Shown: positions 40,497 to 51,894 of the stretch, in pieces | Layout of the letters: each line of letters starts with the position of its first letter | How positions within the stretch are numbered: the stretch's first letter is position 1 | Assembly (NCBI GenBank): GCA_025765595.1 | Contig: JAIVFH010000026.1 | Coordinates: forward strand, 186,001-250,000 | Length of the DNA stretch: 64,000 nt | Reading direction: 5' to 3' | Source: Obelidium mucronatum | Lineage: Eukaryota; Chytridiomycota; Chytridiomycetes; Chytridiales; Chytriomycetaceae | The notes under the pieces: model-generated | Databases searched by the model: none | Seen by the model: only the letters and a program-made list of their open reading frames with translations | What the model was told of the DNA's origin: nothing | Position numbers and translations under genes: made by a program

Positions 40497-42169
40497 TCAA
40501 TTTTGTGTCGGGACTTGAACAATTTCAACTTCAGCCAAGTATTCCTTTTCAGCCTTCTCATGATCAAGAATAGGAGAGTCGATTTCGCTCAAAGTCGGAT
40601 TTATGGCCATAGATCCCTTTGGAATAAATGTACCAGCCATAATCACAACACAGCCAATAGAGAACATGACACCTGCAATGATGTAGAATGGCTCAATGCC
40701 AGTGCTATAGGCCAAATTCTTGTCGTTTTTGATTGCCTTGACTTTGTTGGCAAACCCGTCCAAGTACCTGCCGAGCCCAAAGTTTATGCAAAAGTATATG
40801 AGAATATACGAAGAGTAGAGGAAGGCCATGACGGCACCCAACGGAGAAACTTCTTCGCTGTTTTCCTCCTCTTCTTCTTGGTGTTCTAGTTGCGATTGGA
40901 TATAAGCTGCAAGCGAGACATCACCAGCCGCCCAACCCATGGAAATAAACATGTAGAGGGCAGCAACAATCCAAGCATACTGATATGGACTGACTCCAGT
41001 CGTCAGCAAGCCATAGGCAAGACCAGGCACAAGCCAGACCAAATTCAAAACAATCGCATCCCAACGAACCCACGGAATCGGTGTGTGGATTTGAGTGTTG
41101 AATATAAACACAATGAAGGCACCACATAGTTCCCCAAAGTTGGAACCCCCGACCATGATTTGAGACATGGAAGCATCACCAAGAACAATTTTTGAAAAGT
41201 TGGGAGCGATACCGTTCTCCAGGTATCTGTGAAAAACGAGCCCAACAGTGTACCCAGGAATTAACCAAGAGAACTTGCGTGAACTAAAGATTATCCGTGC
41301 TCCAACGACAATAGATGAGAAGTAAACGGCAGTATAGTGTGCAACAGCCCCCAGCACAGTTCGATTGGGGGCATTAACCACCCGAATATTCCGGTCAGGG
41401 GACGAAACCTGCAACCACGAAGCGGCTGCAAGAATAAACAACGGCGGACTAACAATCAACGCGTAGACGTGTCCAAGTTTCTGGATCATGAAGGCCGAAA
41501 AGAATGCACCACCAGTTCCAGCAACTTCATACCAAATATGAACAGTCGCATCCATCTTTTTCAGTTTGGCGACATCCCCACCCACAATGTCGCGAGGAAT
41601 CACGCGCCGAATTAGCTCAACGATACCATATGCAATTCCGATTGCAAGAAAGAGTGGAAAGATGAGGTAAGGAGTCCAGTTTCCATATGTCGATGGATCG
41701 GGGCTTTCTTTTCCGTTGACAGTGAGGTAAGTCACAATTCTTCCACCTGTCGCCGGCTCAATAATTAGGAATACCAGTGTCAAAGCCGCAAAGAAAAGAA
41801 TGGCAGAGCCAAGAACACGGGGCGTCTTGAAACGGAAAATGAGTGGAGCAACAGCAATAGACCCAAGGGATTGACAGAGTTGGTTCAGTCCTTCCAACAG
41901 ACCAATGATGGCAAAGGCGTTTGGGCTGGTTTCTGGGTTGGAGTTAAACCGCTCTGTCATCTAATGGAAACAGTTACATAATGCATGCCGCACGAATTGG
42001 CTGGGTCTGGTGTGCGAGTAGCCAAAATTTACGTTACCATTGTCTTAACTGCCCCTAATGCCGACTCAAGGCCAAGCTTATAGCACATGATACCGATAGT
42101 GTAGAACAGCAAGTTCCGCTTCTGCTCAGAAGTGAATCCAGGAAACAGCTTCTCTATTGTAGATGCCAT
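40497..42169 (-). CDS. Twelve-helix MFS-like transporter
   Basis: Exons complement(42038-42169, 40497-41960) encode 531 residues. Exon 1 ends at ALGAVKTM and joins MTERFNSNPE through a 77-bp intron. About twelve hydrophobic helices are visible in two halves. Motif-like parts are GLNQLCQSLGSIAVAPLIFRFKTPRVLGSAILFF, where the short FKTPR loop takes the place of the MFS helix 2-3 motif, and DATVHIWYEVAGTGGAFFSAFMIQKLGH at helix 5. An acidic loop (HQEEEEENSEE) divides late helices. Fungi have a broad uncharacterised MFS clade with this layout; substrate unknown. The frame is intact. Confidence 0.72.
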
Positions 42170-42278
42170 GATGATGATTGTCTGAAAATGCAAAACGTGT
42201 TTTTTTTTCTTGGCCATGCACTGAACCCAGCGTCAACTCCAACTCGTTTATAGAATGGACCTCAGATTTTCAAGTTAA

Positions 42279-43348
42279 TCAATAATCTCTTCGACTCCAT
42301 ATGCATGCCACTCGGTGACTTTCCCCGTGAGGCCATTCATCATGCATTTCCATAACTTCGTGATCTAGCATATCCACCAACACATGTGTCATACTATCGA
42401 ACCCATAATAATCATCCAAATCGCACCACCCATAATCACCTTCCATAAATTCCACACTCCCAAATTTGCCGCCAATAGTTTTCCTGGGCGTGACATTCAT
42501 GTAAAGACTGGAGTTGGCGTCAAACCCAATATCCCACCCCACTTTGAGATAAATCTCTTGATCTTTTCCATTTATAATACCGATAAAGCCCCCAGGATTC
42601 GGCTCCGGCTCATCGACAGACACTGTTGCCAATTGAAACTCATCCGTTGAATCCAATCCGAGGCGACATTCCGACAAACTCTCACTACTCTTGAAGAAAG
42701 TGGCCAAGCCTTGACGATTCATGATGGGCAACAACCATCGGGAAAGCAGCGCGAAATCGAGAGGAAGAAGGATGATATGAGAATTCTCACATAATGTATT
42801 CAACTTCTCGATTCGAGCTGCTACAGAGTCAAACTCCTTTGATGCTTCAGACAAGAACAAGTTCCAAGGAACAAGACCAGCATCTGTCAAAGTGCTGGCT
42901 AAATCTCTGTCTAAATATCAATTCAATGATTAATCAGTTTTGGAAAGCGTTGAAGGAAGGACTCACTCCACAAACAAAACCTCCGGTAAACCACAAAGTG
43001 TTGGTTCAATATTCTTGTTATTAAAGATCCAGCTTTCCATTCGAGGCTGAGTGACGCATCAAACTGATCCCACTGCGCCTTGAGCCCCCTCGTTAGTGTC
43101 CTTTGAACATCCTGTACCCCATTAGGCAAATGCGACAAAAGCAGCTTGAACATCAGCTTAAAGCCAAAAGCACGAACGATTGAGCATGATTGAAAGAAGC
43201 TCAATGCAGTCATGATGTCCCTCTTTCGGGGATCCAACAAAAGCAATAATCAGATGGGAGCCTGACAAGTGAGTAACTAACCTACCTTGAACACAGTTTC
43301 AACAAGCTCATAGATTACAGGCGGTGGTAATGTTTGAATGCAAACCAT
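42279..43348 (-). CDS. F-box-like protein, function unknown
   Basis: The start at ATG 43346-43348 gives MVCIQTLPPPVIYELVETVFK, which looks like the first helix of an F-box. The middle exon (about 42967-43240) continues LDPRKRDIMTALSFFQSCSIVRAFGFKLMFKLL, and the last exon (42279-42910, joined as LWNRDLASTLTDAGLVPWNLF) is a globular acidic domain. The first acceptor is not clear: no AG gives an uninterrupted frame, so either a base is missing near 43260 or my exon limit is wrong. The start codon lies 19 bp past the stop of the PPR-like gene on the same strand. Confidence 0.5.
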
Positions 43349-43367
43349 TATTTGAATGTTTTTTTTT

Positions 43368-45368
43368 TTATTTGATTGCATTCTTTACAATGCTCCTCAA
43401 CTCAATCAACACATGCTCCAACTCCTCCTCGCTTCCCTCTGCATCCAACCATTCCATGGCAAATTCTTTGTAACAAGAATCAAAAACGCTTTGATCTGCG
43501 CCTTCATCCTGTGAATGATCCGTTTCCAGCGTTCCATAAAAATCAATCACTCTCCTAGTCCCCATATTCTGCTTGAAGAAGGAAAACATGGCCTCTTTAT
43601 CCCTTGCAGCACCATACGCTGCACAGGCTGCTTCTAAAACAGGACGCGCGAAAACCAACCCGCCCTCAGTCTCATTGAAACCAAACAGTGCCCCCCGCTT
43701 CCAAACAGGAACCACATCCTTTACAAACCCTTCGATTCCCTTTCGAACCATATCAAAACTTTTGATATCAGAAAGACTCGAAATCAAGGCATCGAAAGTC
43801 GCTGGACCCAATGCCTTGGCTGCAGTAGGTGACGCCAGGGAACCCATGATTTCCGGGAACAGAGTGTCTGTCATGAGTGCGTGATGTTCAGGTAGTGCAA
43901 TTATGGAATGCAGAACTGCCGCGTAAGTCGTATATGTTGGAGGAGTATCCATGGGTTGTATCGTCTTGTACAGCTCCAATACTCGTTCCGGGTTTCCACT
44001 TAATGAATAAAACTTTAATAGAGAGTCGGTGAGTGATCTAGGCACGTATGGGGAAGTTTCGTTAGTTGTTTGGTTCAAGCCTCTCAGAAAAATAAAGAAA
44101 TAGGAAAAAAAGAAACCTTGTCATGACAATCTTCTTTGAATGCAAAATTCTCATAAGTTTTACAACTTCTTCTTCCGATCCAATTTCAGCAATTGCTTCC
44201 ATAACAGCTTCAAAAGCACCAACAGACCACAGTTTAGAGCCCTTGTTCCCGACAATCAGTTTGGAACGCGCCTTTCGAATTGCTTTGAAATCAAGGGGCC
44301 GAACACTAAGCATGGACCGGAGGAGTAGCTCATGCGTAGCGAGTGTGGGTTCGAGCTTCATTTTCTTCATGTGGGTGTATACTTGCCATATCATGGACGT
44401 GGATGGCTTTACGGTAGGTTGTTCTTGGGTAGACATTTGGTCTCGCTTCCTATTTTTTAAATATGGTTTTAGTTACTTTAAATTGATTCCCAAGAATCAA
44501 AAAACTTACCAAAACGAAACGACTCTATTTGGATTTAACGCCTCATCAAACATCAAAACCCCATCCCTGAAAGGCCTCGAATACTCAAATATCAATATAT
44601 TGTATGCCCAAGGTTGCAGATAAACATGTTTATAAACGGGATCTTTGTCGACGAGAGCTGAATCTGATACTGATGCCGTCTTCTTTAAATTTGAATAATG
44701 CGACTTTTGAAATTCTCGCTTCAAATGAGGATCCAAGTATGCAAGCCATAAAGAATGTAGTTTTTGAAAGCCGTCTAATTTGTGAACTAGAATTTCGAGG
44801 GAGAGAGTCCATCCATCAGGTTGTATATCAAGAGATTGCATTTGAGAAAGTATTCGGTTTGCAAGATCAATCACTGGTTGAGGTATCGCATCGAGTACTT
44901 TCGAAGTGCGAGATGGTTTGGGGTTCTTGACGGGTTGGTACGGAATCTGGACAGCTTTGATGACAAAAAAAAACCCCGCGATATAAGAAGATCGATATCG
45001 GATGTAAACCTAAAATTACCATCAATATAGTCCTTGAGCAAATGTGTCAAAAGGAGGTTGAAGTGTTGAGCCGAAAGGGCAAACTGGTTCCTCCTTCCCA
45101 GCATCAGCTCCAGTAGCTTTTCTGAGTCCGCCACCGGCAGAGCCAGTTTTGTTAGATTCGGATGGGCCAGCACAAACAGCAAAGCATCCGTTGCGGTGGT
45201 TTCGGAGAGACTTTCGAGAGTGTTTCTGAAGCGACTCAGCGATGAAGTTGGAGTTTGGCCCAGTGGAGCTGCTGAAGGAAGAAGCGGCTTTCGAGGCAAA
45301 GAAAGAATTCTTGCGGCGGGCGAAGGCAAAGCGGAAGTTGAAAGCTGCCTGCAGAAAAGTCTCAGCAT
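43368..45368 (-). CDS. Mitochondrial PPR-like helical repeat protein
   Basis: Exons complement(45020-45368, 44510-44954, 44117-44449, 43368-44082) encode 613 residues, all frames continuous. The N-terminus (MLRLFCRQLSTSALPSPAARILSLPRKPLL) is a textbook mitochondrial presequence. The rest is paired helices with pentatricopeptide-type phrasing (IWQVYTHMKKMKLEPTLATHELLLRSML; VLELYKTIQPMDTPPTYTTYAAVLHSII; SLEILVHKLDGFQKLHSLW). PPR proteins bind organelle RNA for processing or translation; the target is unknown. The start is only 46 bp from the divergent gene at 45415. Confidence 0.72.
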
Positions 45369-45414
45369 TTTGCGACAAAAGAAAGAAGAAAGAAAGAAAG
45401 AATAACACAGACAA
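45369..45414. promoter_or_regulatory. 46-bp bidirectional start-to-start gap
   Basis: Only 46 bp separate the ATGs of the PPR-like gene (minus) and the unknown gene at 45415 (plus). The gap is a purine tract (GAAAGAAGAAAGAAAGAAAGAA). Unless an upstream exon exists, the transcription start of each gene must lie inside the other gene's 5' region. Confidence 0.5.
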
Positions 45415-46086
45415 ATGGACAACAAACACACTCTTCCACTGCAGCACTCTCAAACTCCGATTGAAGCGTGTTTCGTGTCCTCGCTTTGTCTTCTTGTTGT
45501 CGATGCGGAAACGCAAACTGTTCTCTCGCTGACAAATTCAGCAAGAAGCCTTTTGCTCTCTCCACTCTCTCTGCCGGATTCAGATGAAGGCTTCAAGGGT
45601 CTTTTGGTGGAGAAGCTCGTGAAGCCGCTTGATTCTTTGCACTTTGGCCCTGAAAACCTGAAGCTTGGCTTGGGTCCAGGCCTTGCCACTCTCCACCCTT
45701 CGCGTCGAACTGTTCTCGCTTGCAGGCATTCTCTCAGCAATGACGATTCGAAAGTTTTTCTGGATGAGTCTGTCATTGGCACTGGGGTTGGAGTGGCAGT
45801 TGATGTATGGGTCTTTCAGGATGTCAGCTGTACTTTTCTAGTGGCAAAATCAGTCGAAACAGCAGAATCTTGGACTTCACAGCGAGTTTGGGATAGTCTC
45901 GTTTTGGTTTCAAAGGATTGCAATTTTGAGGGAAAAAGGCAGAGAACTCAGTCTGAACCACCACAGTCACGAAAAGCACTGCCCAACAATCAATCAAAAA
46001 CATCTTTCAGCCAAAAATTCTCCTCGCCTCTAGACACATTTATCGTTTCAGCTGAAAGGACTCTTGTTTCAGCCGCGGGTATTTAA
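45415..46086 (+). CDS. Unrecognised 223-residue protein
   Basis: A single intronless frame (MDNKHTLPLQHSQTPIEACFV). The first two thirds look folded (CLLVVDAETQTVLSLTNSARSL, VFLDESVIGTGVGVAVDVWVFQDVSCTFLVAKS), the end is polar and basic. There is no membrane helix or known domain. It is divergent from the PPR-like gene across 46 bp, which hints at co-regulation with a mitochondrial function, but this is speculation. Confidence 0.55.
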   Translation: MDNKHTLPLQHSQTPIEACFVSSLCLLVVDAETQTVLSLTNSARSLLLSPLSLPDSDEGFKGLLVEKLVKPLDSLHFGPENLKLGLGPGLATLHPSRRTVLACRHSLSNDDSKVFLDESVIGTGVGVAVDVWVFQDVSCTFLVAKSVETAESWTSQRVWDSLVLVSKDCNFEGKRQRTQSEPPQSRKALPNNQSKTSFSQKFSSPLDTFIVSAERTLVSAAGI

Positions 46087-46193
46087 TTGTTACAATTCAC
46101 TGCATTTTATCCAACCTATCGAAAATTCCATCAGGCATCATTGGCCTTTCTTCAGTTCCGAAATGGCTCTTTTCCCAGCTACGAGACCGTGCA

Positions 46194-47249
46194 TTGATTC
46201 CAAATCCGCTGGCGACGCGACTCCCATTCTCCTCAAAACGCACCACTACCCTTCCCAAAAACACCCTTCCAGAACCACGTCCTCCTACTCTTGTGATAAA
46301 AATCACCGCATTTGGGAGTATCCGGCAAGCATGTGCGCTGAACTCATCCGCCACGACCACCAATACACTATTCCTCGGTGAAAATCCGTATACGCTCCTC
46401 AATCGATACATTATGCGTTGCGTCTATGTAAAAGATGTTGCTCGACTTTGCAGTGGTCTCGCCAAAGGAGTTCGTGAAGATCGTGGCGCCGAGGTTCATG
46501 TACGATGGGACTGGCGCAGCAAATGTGAAACCAGCGATCCTATGCCCGATGATTCCGAGAATGAAGACAACGACGCTTATGACTCTCAAAACGGTAGCGA
46601 ATACGAGGAATCAGAAGAAAGTCGGGATGACAATCGAGACTCGGACGGAAAATTAACCATGCCAAGGATGAAATGGGGCGCCCGAGACTGCGATGATGGA
46701 GGCTTAAGTGCGAGCACTTTGGAAGAAGAAGATCGATGCATGAGCGAATATCAGAGTCAGCAACCGACGAGAAGACCTAGCCTCGTCGAGCCCAGACGAA
46801 TGCCACCCAACACGTCTATCCCCACCATCTCTTCAAATCCTGGCGACACGTCATCAGACAGCCCAGCACAATCAGAAGAGCCTCGATTGATATGGGTCCG
46901 TATCTTGATCATAAAGTCGTCACTGCTGGCTTGTACAGAACGAGAACTTGTTGGCCATGATGATGACGATGATGATGATGAACGCGATGGATCTCTTGTC
47001 TGCATAGTCACAGCGATACCTGATATCCAATCCAAAAATTGGCCAAAAGACTCAGATATATCAGACTCAACGCGTGGAAGAGTATCTCTAGACCATGAAT
47101 CCGGTCCTTGGGTTTCTTGTTTTGAAGATTTCAGAGAGGCAGGAAGCCGAGCGAACAAAACGACCGGAGGCAGGCTTTTTAGAAAAAACAACCATCAGAA
47201 TCTTGGGATCTGTTTTTCGATATGCATTGGCTTTTCAGCAAAACTTTAG
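46194..47249 (+). CDS. Possible acidic disordered protein (strand and start uncertain)
   Basis: A 351-codon plus-strand frame stays open. It includes a plausibly folded start (LVIKITAFGSIRQACALNSSATTTNTLFLGENPYTLLNRYIM) and long acidic, Ser-rich stretches (DDSENEDNDAYDSQNGSEYEESEESRDD; GHDDDDDDDERDG). No ATG opens the frame at its left end; the ATG at 46164 is in another frame, so an upstream exon or a missing base is needed. The minus strand also has long open frames here (46097-46411, 46757-47191). I favour the plus strand for length and codon pattern. Confidence 0.4.
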   Translation: MIPNPLATRLPFSSKRTTTLPKNTLPEPRPPTLVIKITAFGSIRQACALNSSATTTNTLFLGENPYTLLNRYIMRCVYVKDVARLCSGLAKGVREDRGAEVHVRWDWRSKCETSDPMPDDSENEDNDAYDSQNGSEYEESEESRDDNRDSDGKLTMPRMKWGARDCDDGGLSASTLEEEDRCMSEYQSQQPTRRPSLVEPRRMPPNTSIPTISSNPGDTSSDSPAQSEEPRLIWVRILIIKSSLLACTERELVGHDDDDDDDERDGSLVCIVTAIPDIQSKNWPKDSDISDSTRGRVSLDHESGPWVSCFEDFREAGSRANKTTGGRLFRKNNHQNLGICFSICIGFSAKL

Positions 47250-47438
47250 TTCTGGGGGACATATTAAAAAAGTTGAATAAGATTTAATTTTAATGTATAT
47301 TTCAGTTATAGGCATAAATAAAGGCGTGCTCTAAATAGAGACCACACAGAGTTTTTTTTTTTCTTATTCATTCATGTAAATCCCCATTAAACACTTAAAA
47401 AAATGTATACATCAAGCGTAAGAAATTAAAAAAGTCAA

Positions 47439-48368
47439 CTATACTTTGCCATGCTGCACAAGATTCACCACCGTTAACCTTGCATTCAACCTTTCCACCT
47501 TTTCCCTATGCAACGCGACCTTCATTTTGAAAAGCACCAAAAACGTGGCCGTCGAAGTCAAAATCAACAAACAATCCCAAATCTCTTCCTCCAACAACGA
47601 ATACACCAAAACAAACGCCAAAACCGCCAAGAATATACACGCTGACGCGACTCCGTGTGTAGCAATGATATGGAACTGCTTATCAGGCTCCTCATACGCA
47701 GATCCCTTTGTCCGTTGTAGGTACCTTACAAACGCATACAAGCACGCAAGATCCACAACTAATACGGAAACCCCATTGACTATATACATGTTTACAGACG
47801 CGCGGCTTAATGACAGTGATACTTCAGTATCAGTAAAGGCGATCCCGCAACTGACAAAACGCGTGATTACATTCGCAAGAAACAGATACTTGCAGTGTTT
47901 GGTATAAAACGATATATATGGATTGATTTTCGGGAGGATGTCATCTAAGATATGCTCTGCGCGCAGATAGCTGTATTGGACATATGTGTATTCAAACAGA
48001 ACTGCTCCCATCACCCGGAAAGAAAGCGCGATCGATGCGTTCCACATTGGATTCTGAATCAAAGGTAGCAGATATCCAACTTCAGACCAGCTCATCAGGT
48101 TCTGAGAGACTCCCATCATTAATAGATTCGAGTTGAAGGGTGTGAAGACGTTTTCAATTGTCACAGACTTGTTTAGCTGGACAAGCTGTATTCTGAATAT
48201 GAAGTAGAGGAGTGCTGAAAGGACGCAGGATGTGCAGATTCCGATCGTGACGGCAATAGTGGCTTCTCCAGGGATTGGGAGCATTTTCCCCGACGAGGTT
48301 GAAGGCAAGGTTCGAACGAAAACTGTGTAAATCTTAGCATCCGCTGGTCGCCACTCGTTTTTTTGCAT
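47439..48368 (-). CDS. Seven-helix membrane protein, copy A (intact)
   Basis: A single exon of 309 residues. Seven hydrophobic segments can be counted: TIAVTIGICTSCVLSALLYFIF, LLMMGVSQNLMSWSEVGYLLPLI, ALSFRVMGAVLFEYTYVQYSYL, YLFLANVITRFVSCGIAF, YIVNGVSVLVVDLACLYAFV, VASACIFLAVLAFVLVYSLL and IWDCLLILTSTATFLVLFKM. The tail is short and basic (LHREKVERLNARLTVVNL). The helix count and size fit a receptor-like protein, but no known GPCR class motif is seen, and there is no retinal-lysine signature. A tandem paralogue lies immediately upstream (48485-49441). Start ATG 48366-48368 is used; the internal Met in GKMLPIPG is an alternative. Confidence 0.7.
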   Translation of the reverse strand: MQKNEWRPADAKIYTVFVRTLPSTSSGKMLPIPGEATIAVTIGICTSCVLSALLYFIFRIQLVQLNKSVTIENVFTPFNSNLLMMGVSQNLMSWSEVGYLLPLIQNPMWNASIALSFRVMGAVLFEYTYVQYSYLRAEHILDDILPKINPYISFYTKHCKYLFLANVITRFVSCGIAFTDTEVSLSLSRASVNMYIVNGVSVLVVDLACLYAFVRYLQRTKGSAYEEPDKQFHIIATHGVASACIFLAVLAFVLVYSLLEEEIWDCLLILTSTATFLVLFKMKVALHREKVERLNARLTVVNLVQHGKV

Positions 48369-48484
48369 ACATCAAAACGCAGTAAAGCATTCAGCATTCA
48401 GCATTATTAAACTTGTCTTGGGTTAAGAGTATGCCACTTTGGCATTTCACAGGGGTCTTCCCAGTCAGAAATATATTTTTTTAA

Positions 48485-49441
48485 TCAAACGTGATCTTTT
48501 GGACGATGAAGATTCACAACCGTCAACCTCGCATTCATTCTTTCCATTTTTTCTCTATGCAGCTCCACCTTCATTTTGAATAGCACCAAGAATGTTGCCG
48601 TTGAACACATGATACACAAACAATCCCAAAACTCATCTACCAAAAGTGAGTAAACAAGTCCGAAAGTAAGTGCCGCCAACAGAGTAATAGAAGAAGGTAA
48701 TTCCATAGATTGAAATGATGCGAAACTGTTTATCTGTTTCATCGTCATCGGATTCCTTGGTTTGCCGCAAGAAGGTCACAAACGCGTACAAACACACAAG
48801 ATCTACTCCCAAAACCAAGACTCCATTGAAAATAGAAATGTAGATGGACGCTTTGTTCAAGTGGAAGGCAACGTCTGGGACTGTTGCAGGCCAATCCGGA
48901 ACCAATGAACCGAGTCAAGACATTGACAATGAATAAATACTTGACGTGTTTTAAAAAGAAGGAAATGTAAGGGTTTGTGTTGGGAATTATGTCATCCAAG
49001 ATATGTTCAGCTCTTAGGTAACTGTATTGGACGTACGAATATTCAAACACCACACCGCCAGTTACCCGAAATCCCAAACGCGACTGAAGTGTTGAGCACT
49101 TGGTCTGAGATGCGTGGCATAAGCAGGCCGACTTCGGCCCATGTTAACAATAACTGAGAACACGCCATCATGGTGAGGTATTTGTTGAATGGCGTAAACA
49201 CGTTCTTGATTGTAACTTTCTTGTTGAGCTGAATCAGCTGCACTTTGAAGATGAAGTAAATCAAGGCAATCAGCGCTATGCTTGCGCCAACACCCAGGGC
49301 AGTGGCCACGTAGACTTCGTATGGGATGGATTCCATATATTCCCCCACTTCACTTTTTTCCTTTCGTGACAATTCCAGAAAATCGAAAATCTCGGCACCG
49401 CGCAAAAAACACAACCTCTTTTTGGCCGACTGATGTTCCAC
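48485..49441 (-). pseudogene. Seven-helix membrane protein, copy B (frameshifted)
   Basis: This is a tandem duplicate of copy A with closely matching segments: VTIKNVFTPFNKYLTMMACSQLLLTWAEVG, EYSYVQYSYLRAEHILDDIIPNTNPYISFF, VLVLGVDLVCLYAFVTFLRQTKESDDDETDKQF and CSTATFLVLFKMKVELHREKMERMNARLTVVNL. The frame changes near 49065, 48900 and 48690, so no single product is encoded as read. It may be a true pseudogene beside its intact parent or an intact gene with consensus errors; the flanking intact copy A shows that the region is not uniformly poor. Confidence 0.6.
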
Positions 49442-49695
49442 AGTTTAAACCCGCCAAGCCTCCTTGGCACAAAAACATATTCTTGAAAAAAAGAAAAAGA
49501 AAATTATTTGAAAGGACCACTTGAGGAAATCACACCAACTACGGACCCATGATAACTGCAATGCGATCAAGATTGTCTGTGAATTTAGACTCCAGACAGG
49601 ATATTGAAGTATTAAGCGACCGCAAGCTGAGACGGAACTCTTCGTTCTTCTCTTCGCTGAGTGATCCAACAAACAAGCAGCTATCATTTAAGGCA

Positions 49696-51894
49696 ATGGC
49701 ACCTAAACTGTAAGTACCTCATATCCTTCTTGTCGCCCTTATCGCCGTATCAGTCTCTAACAGTAACAATCACTCTGAACACTACAGCAGAGCTCGATCA
49801 TCCTCTTCTTCTGGCGGCTCAATGCTTGGCCCCCGTCAAGCTTCACGCCCTGCATTGACCAATCTAAACTCAAATAGTCATTTCAGGCTTCGATCAGTTG
49901 AAGAAGAAGTAGAGCCGCTGAACGATGGCATCCGCTTTACAGCCGTAATTTCCCTAATTCAAGACTGGGGCGGTCGCGATGTTCTTTTCGGAAAGACAAC
50001 CGCTGAAGTGTGTCACACTTACATTCTGCCAATGACCACTGAAACTTCGTCATCAGTCTGTGATGTGCTTCGCGCTTCTCCTGCCACTTCACAGAATGTG
50101 CGACTGCCAAACTGGTACGTCTCTCACGTATGGTCTTACAACTTTATTGATGTTGTGGATACGCTGGAGAGATTCTTTACTGCCAACCACATTCCGTTGC
50201 ATGAAGCTGTTATTTGGTTCGATGTCTTTTGCATTCCTCAAGTTGCCACTGTGGCTGGTGCCTCGCAAGATAACGAAGTCCGATCAATCAAGGTGGATTT
50301 ATGGAAGCAAACCATATCATCCGTGAAAAAGTGTAAAAACATGGTTCTTATCGTGGACTCGTGGTCCGACCCTACTCCTTTGAAGCGCATTTGGTGCATT
50401 CTGGAAATGTTTTGTGCCTCCTCCAGTCACGCGAATTTCCAAATTGCAATTCTTGGAAATGAAGAAGCACCCTTTACTCAAAGTCTGTTGGCAGACTCTT
50501 CAGACGCCTACAGCCATTTGTCCTACTTCCGAGCTGAATATGGTGTCGCCACCAATGCTCGCGACCATCAACTGATTAACAAGGCTCTTCAGCATCGGCT
50601 CGAATTCTCCAAACTCAGTGCTGTTATCGTGAAATTGTTCCGAAACTGGCTACTGGATTTCGTGGAACAGCAATTAGTCAAGTCATCAGTAATACCCTCC
50701 GTTGAAGACAATATACAAGAGGCGCAATGGCACTTTACAAAGAGCCAACTACTAGATCTGAACGAAATGCCCGCTGCGTCAAGAGAAGCTATCTCTGAGT
50801 GCTTGAATCTTCGAGAAATGTGCCTTGGGCAAGATCATCCAGAGACTCTGAAGGCCAGGAGCCAGTTCGCCTATGCTTCCAGCCAGATTGGCGACAACCA
50901 ATTCGCAGACTTGATTCTCCAGTCGTGCTTTCAATCACAGCTAGAAATTCTTGGACAAACGCATATCGACACTTTGACTTCAATGAGCCGTTTAGCCTTT
51001 GTTCATGGGCAGCAATATCTATTCGAACGCGCCGAAGAATTGTATAAAGAGTGCATCTCTTTTGCTAGCGAAGCCTTTGCGGAATCCGACAAGTTTCTTC
51101 TCACGACACGTCAACAACTAGCAAACCTCTACCTCGCCAACCATCGATACCAACAAGCCCTCGACCTCTACTCCCAAACACACAAAACGGCAGTGGCCAG
51201 TTTAGGAGGACTCTCAAAGCCAACACTCTTAAGCGCCATTGGAATCGCCGAAACCCAATGCCTCCTCTCCCGCTACATTGAATCCGAAACTGGCTACCTC
51301 GAGTTAACCGAATCAACACAAGACATTTTCGGAGAGCACAGCGCTCAGTACTGGAAAACTCAAACCGGCTTGGCCTTGATTTACAAGGAAACAAACCGAC
51401 TGTTTGAAGCATGCGAGATTCTTTCAACCCTTGTACACACCCAACAACGAACAATCGGACCAAATCATCCCGTTTCTCTTGAAACCAATGTTCTTCTTGC
51501 TCTTGTTTATTTGGCGCAAGGTAACGGAAAGGGGGAACCGTTGCTCTTGTCGTCGCTCTCGTGACAACGGGGGATTCTTGGGAACGAAAATCCATCCACA
51601 TTATTTTCAATGAAAAGTTTAGCGGAGCTTTATTTAAAAGAGGGGCGCTATGAGGAAGCCAAGTTGTTGTTGACAGAGTGTTTTCAGATCCAGGTGCGGA
51701 ATATGGGGAAAGATCATGTGGAAACACTGGTGACAGGTATGAAGCTCGCGGAAGTATATTCCCAGATGGGTGATGTAGAATATGGTAAAGATGTATGGAA
51801 TGAGTGTCGAGAAAAATTGACAGGAAGTTTTGGGGGAGAATCATCCGTTGTTGATGGAACGATTTGTGATGATTGGGGATACCCCCTCTTTTAA
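49696..51894 (+). pseudogene. TIR-like/TPR protein, copy 2 (soluble form; stop plus late frameshift)
   Basis: A 14-nt first exon (49696-49709, MAPKL) splices to 49788 and gives MAPKLRARSSSSSGGSMLGPRQ, so this copy lacks the membrane exon of copies 1 and 3. The linker NDGIRFTAVISLIQDWGGRDVLFGKTTAEVCHTYILP precedes the TIR-like domain: WYVSHVWSYNFIDVVDTLERFF, AVIWFDVFCIPQ, NMVLIVDSWSDPTPLKRIWCILE (Glu codon 50404-50406). TPRs of the kinesin-light-chain type follow (ISECLNLREMCLGQDHPETLKARSQFAYA...). An in-frame TGA at 51562-51564 replaces the residues seen as GK or EK in the other copies; the same frame continues QRGILGNENPSTLF. A one-base insertion in a G run near 51835 then shifts the last codons. 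Confidence 0.7.

Noticed and set aside
46097..47191. Minus-strand frames opposite the acidic plus-strand frame
   Set aside because: They are shorter and split in two different frames; the single 351-codon plus frame with acidic/Ser blocks is the better candidate, although its start is unresolved.
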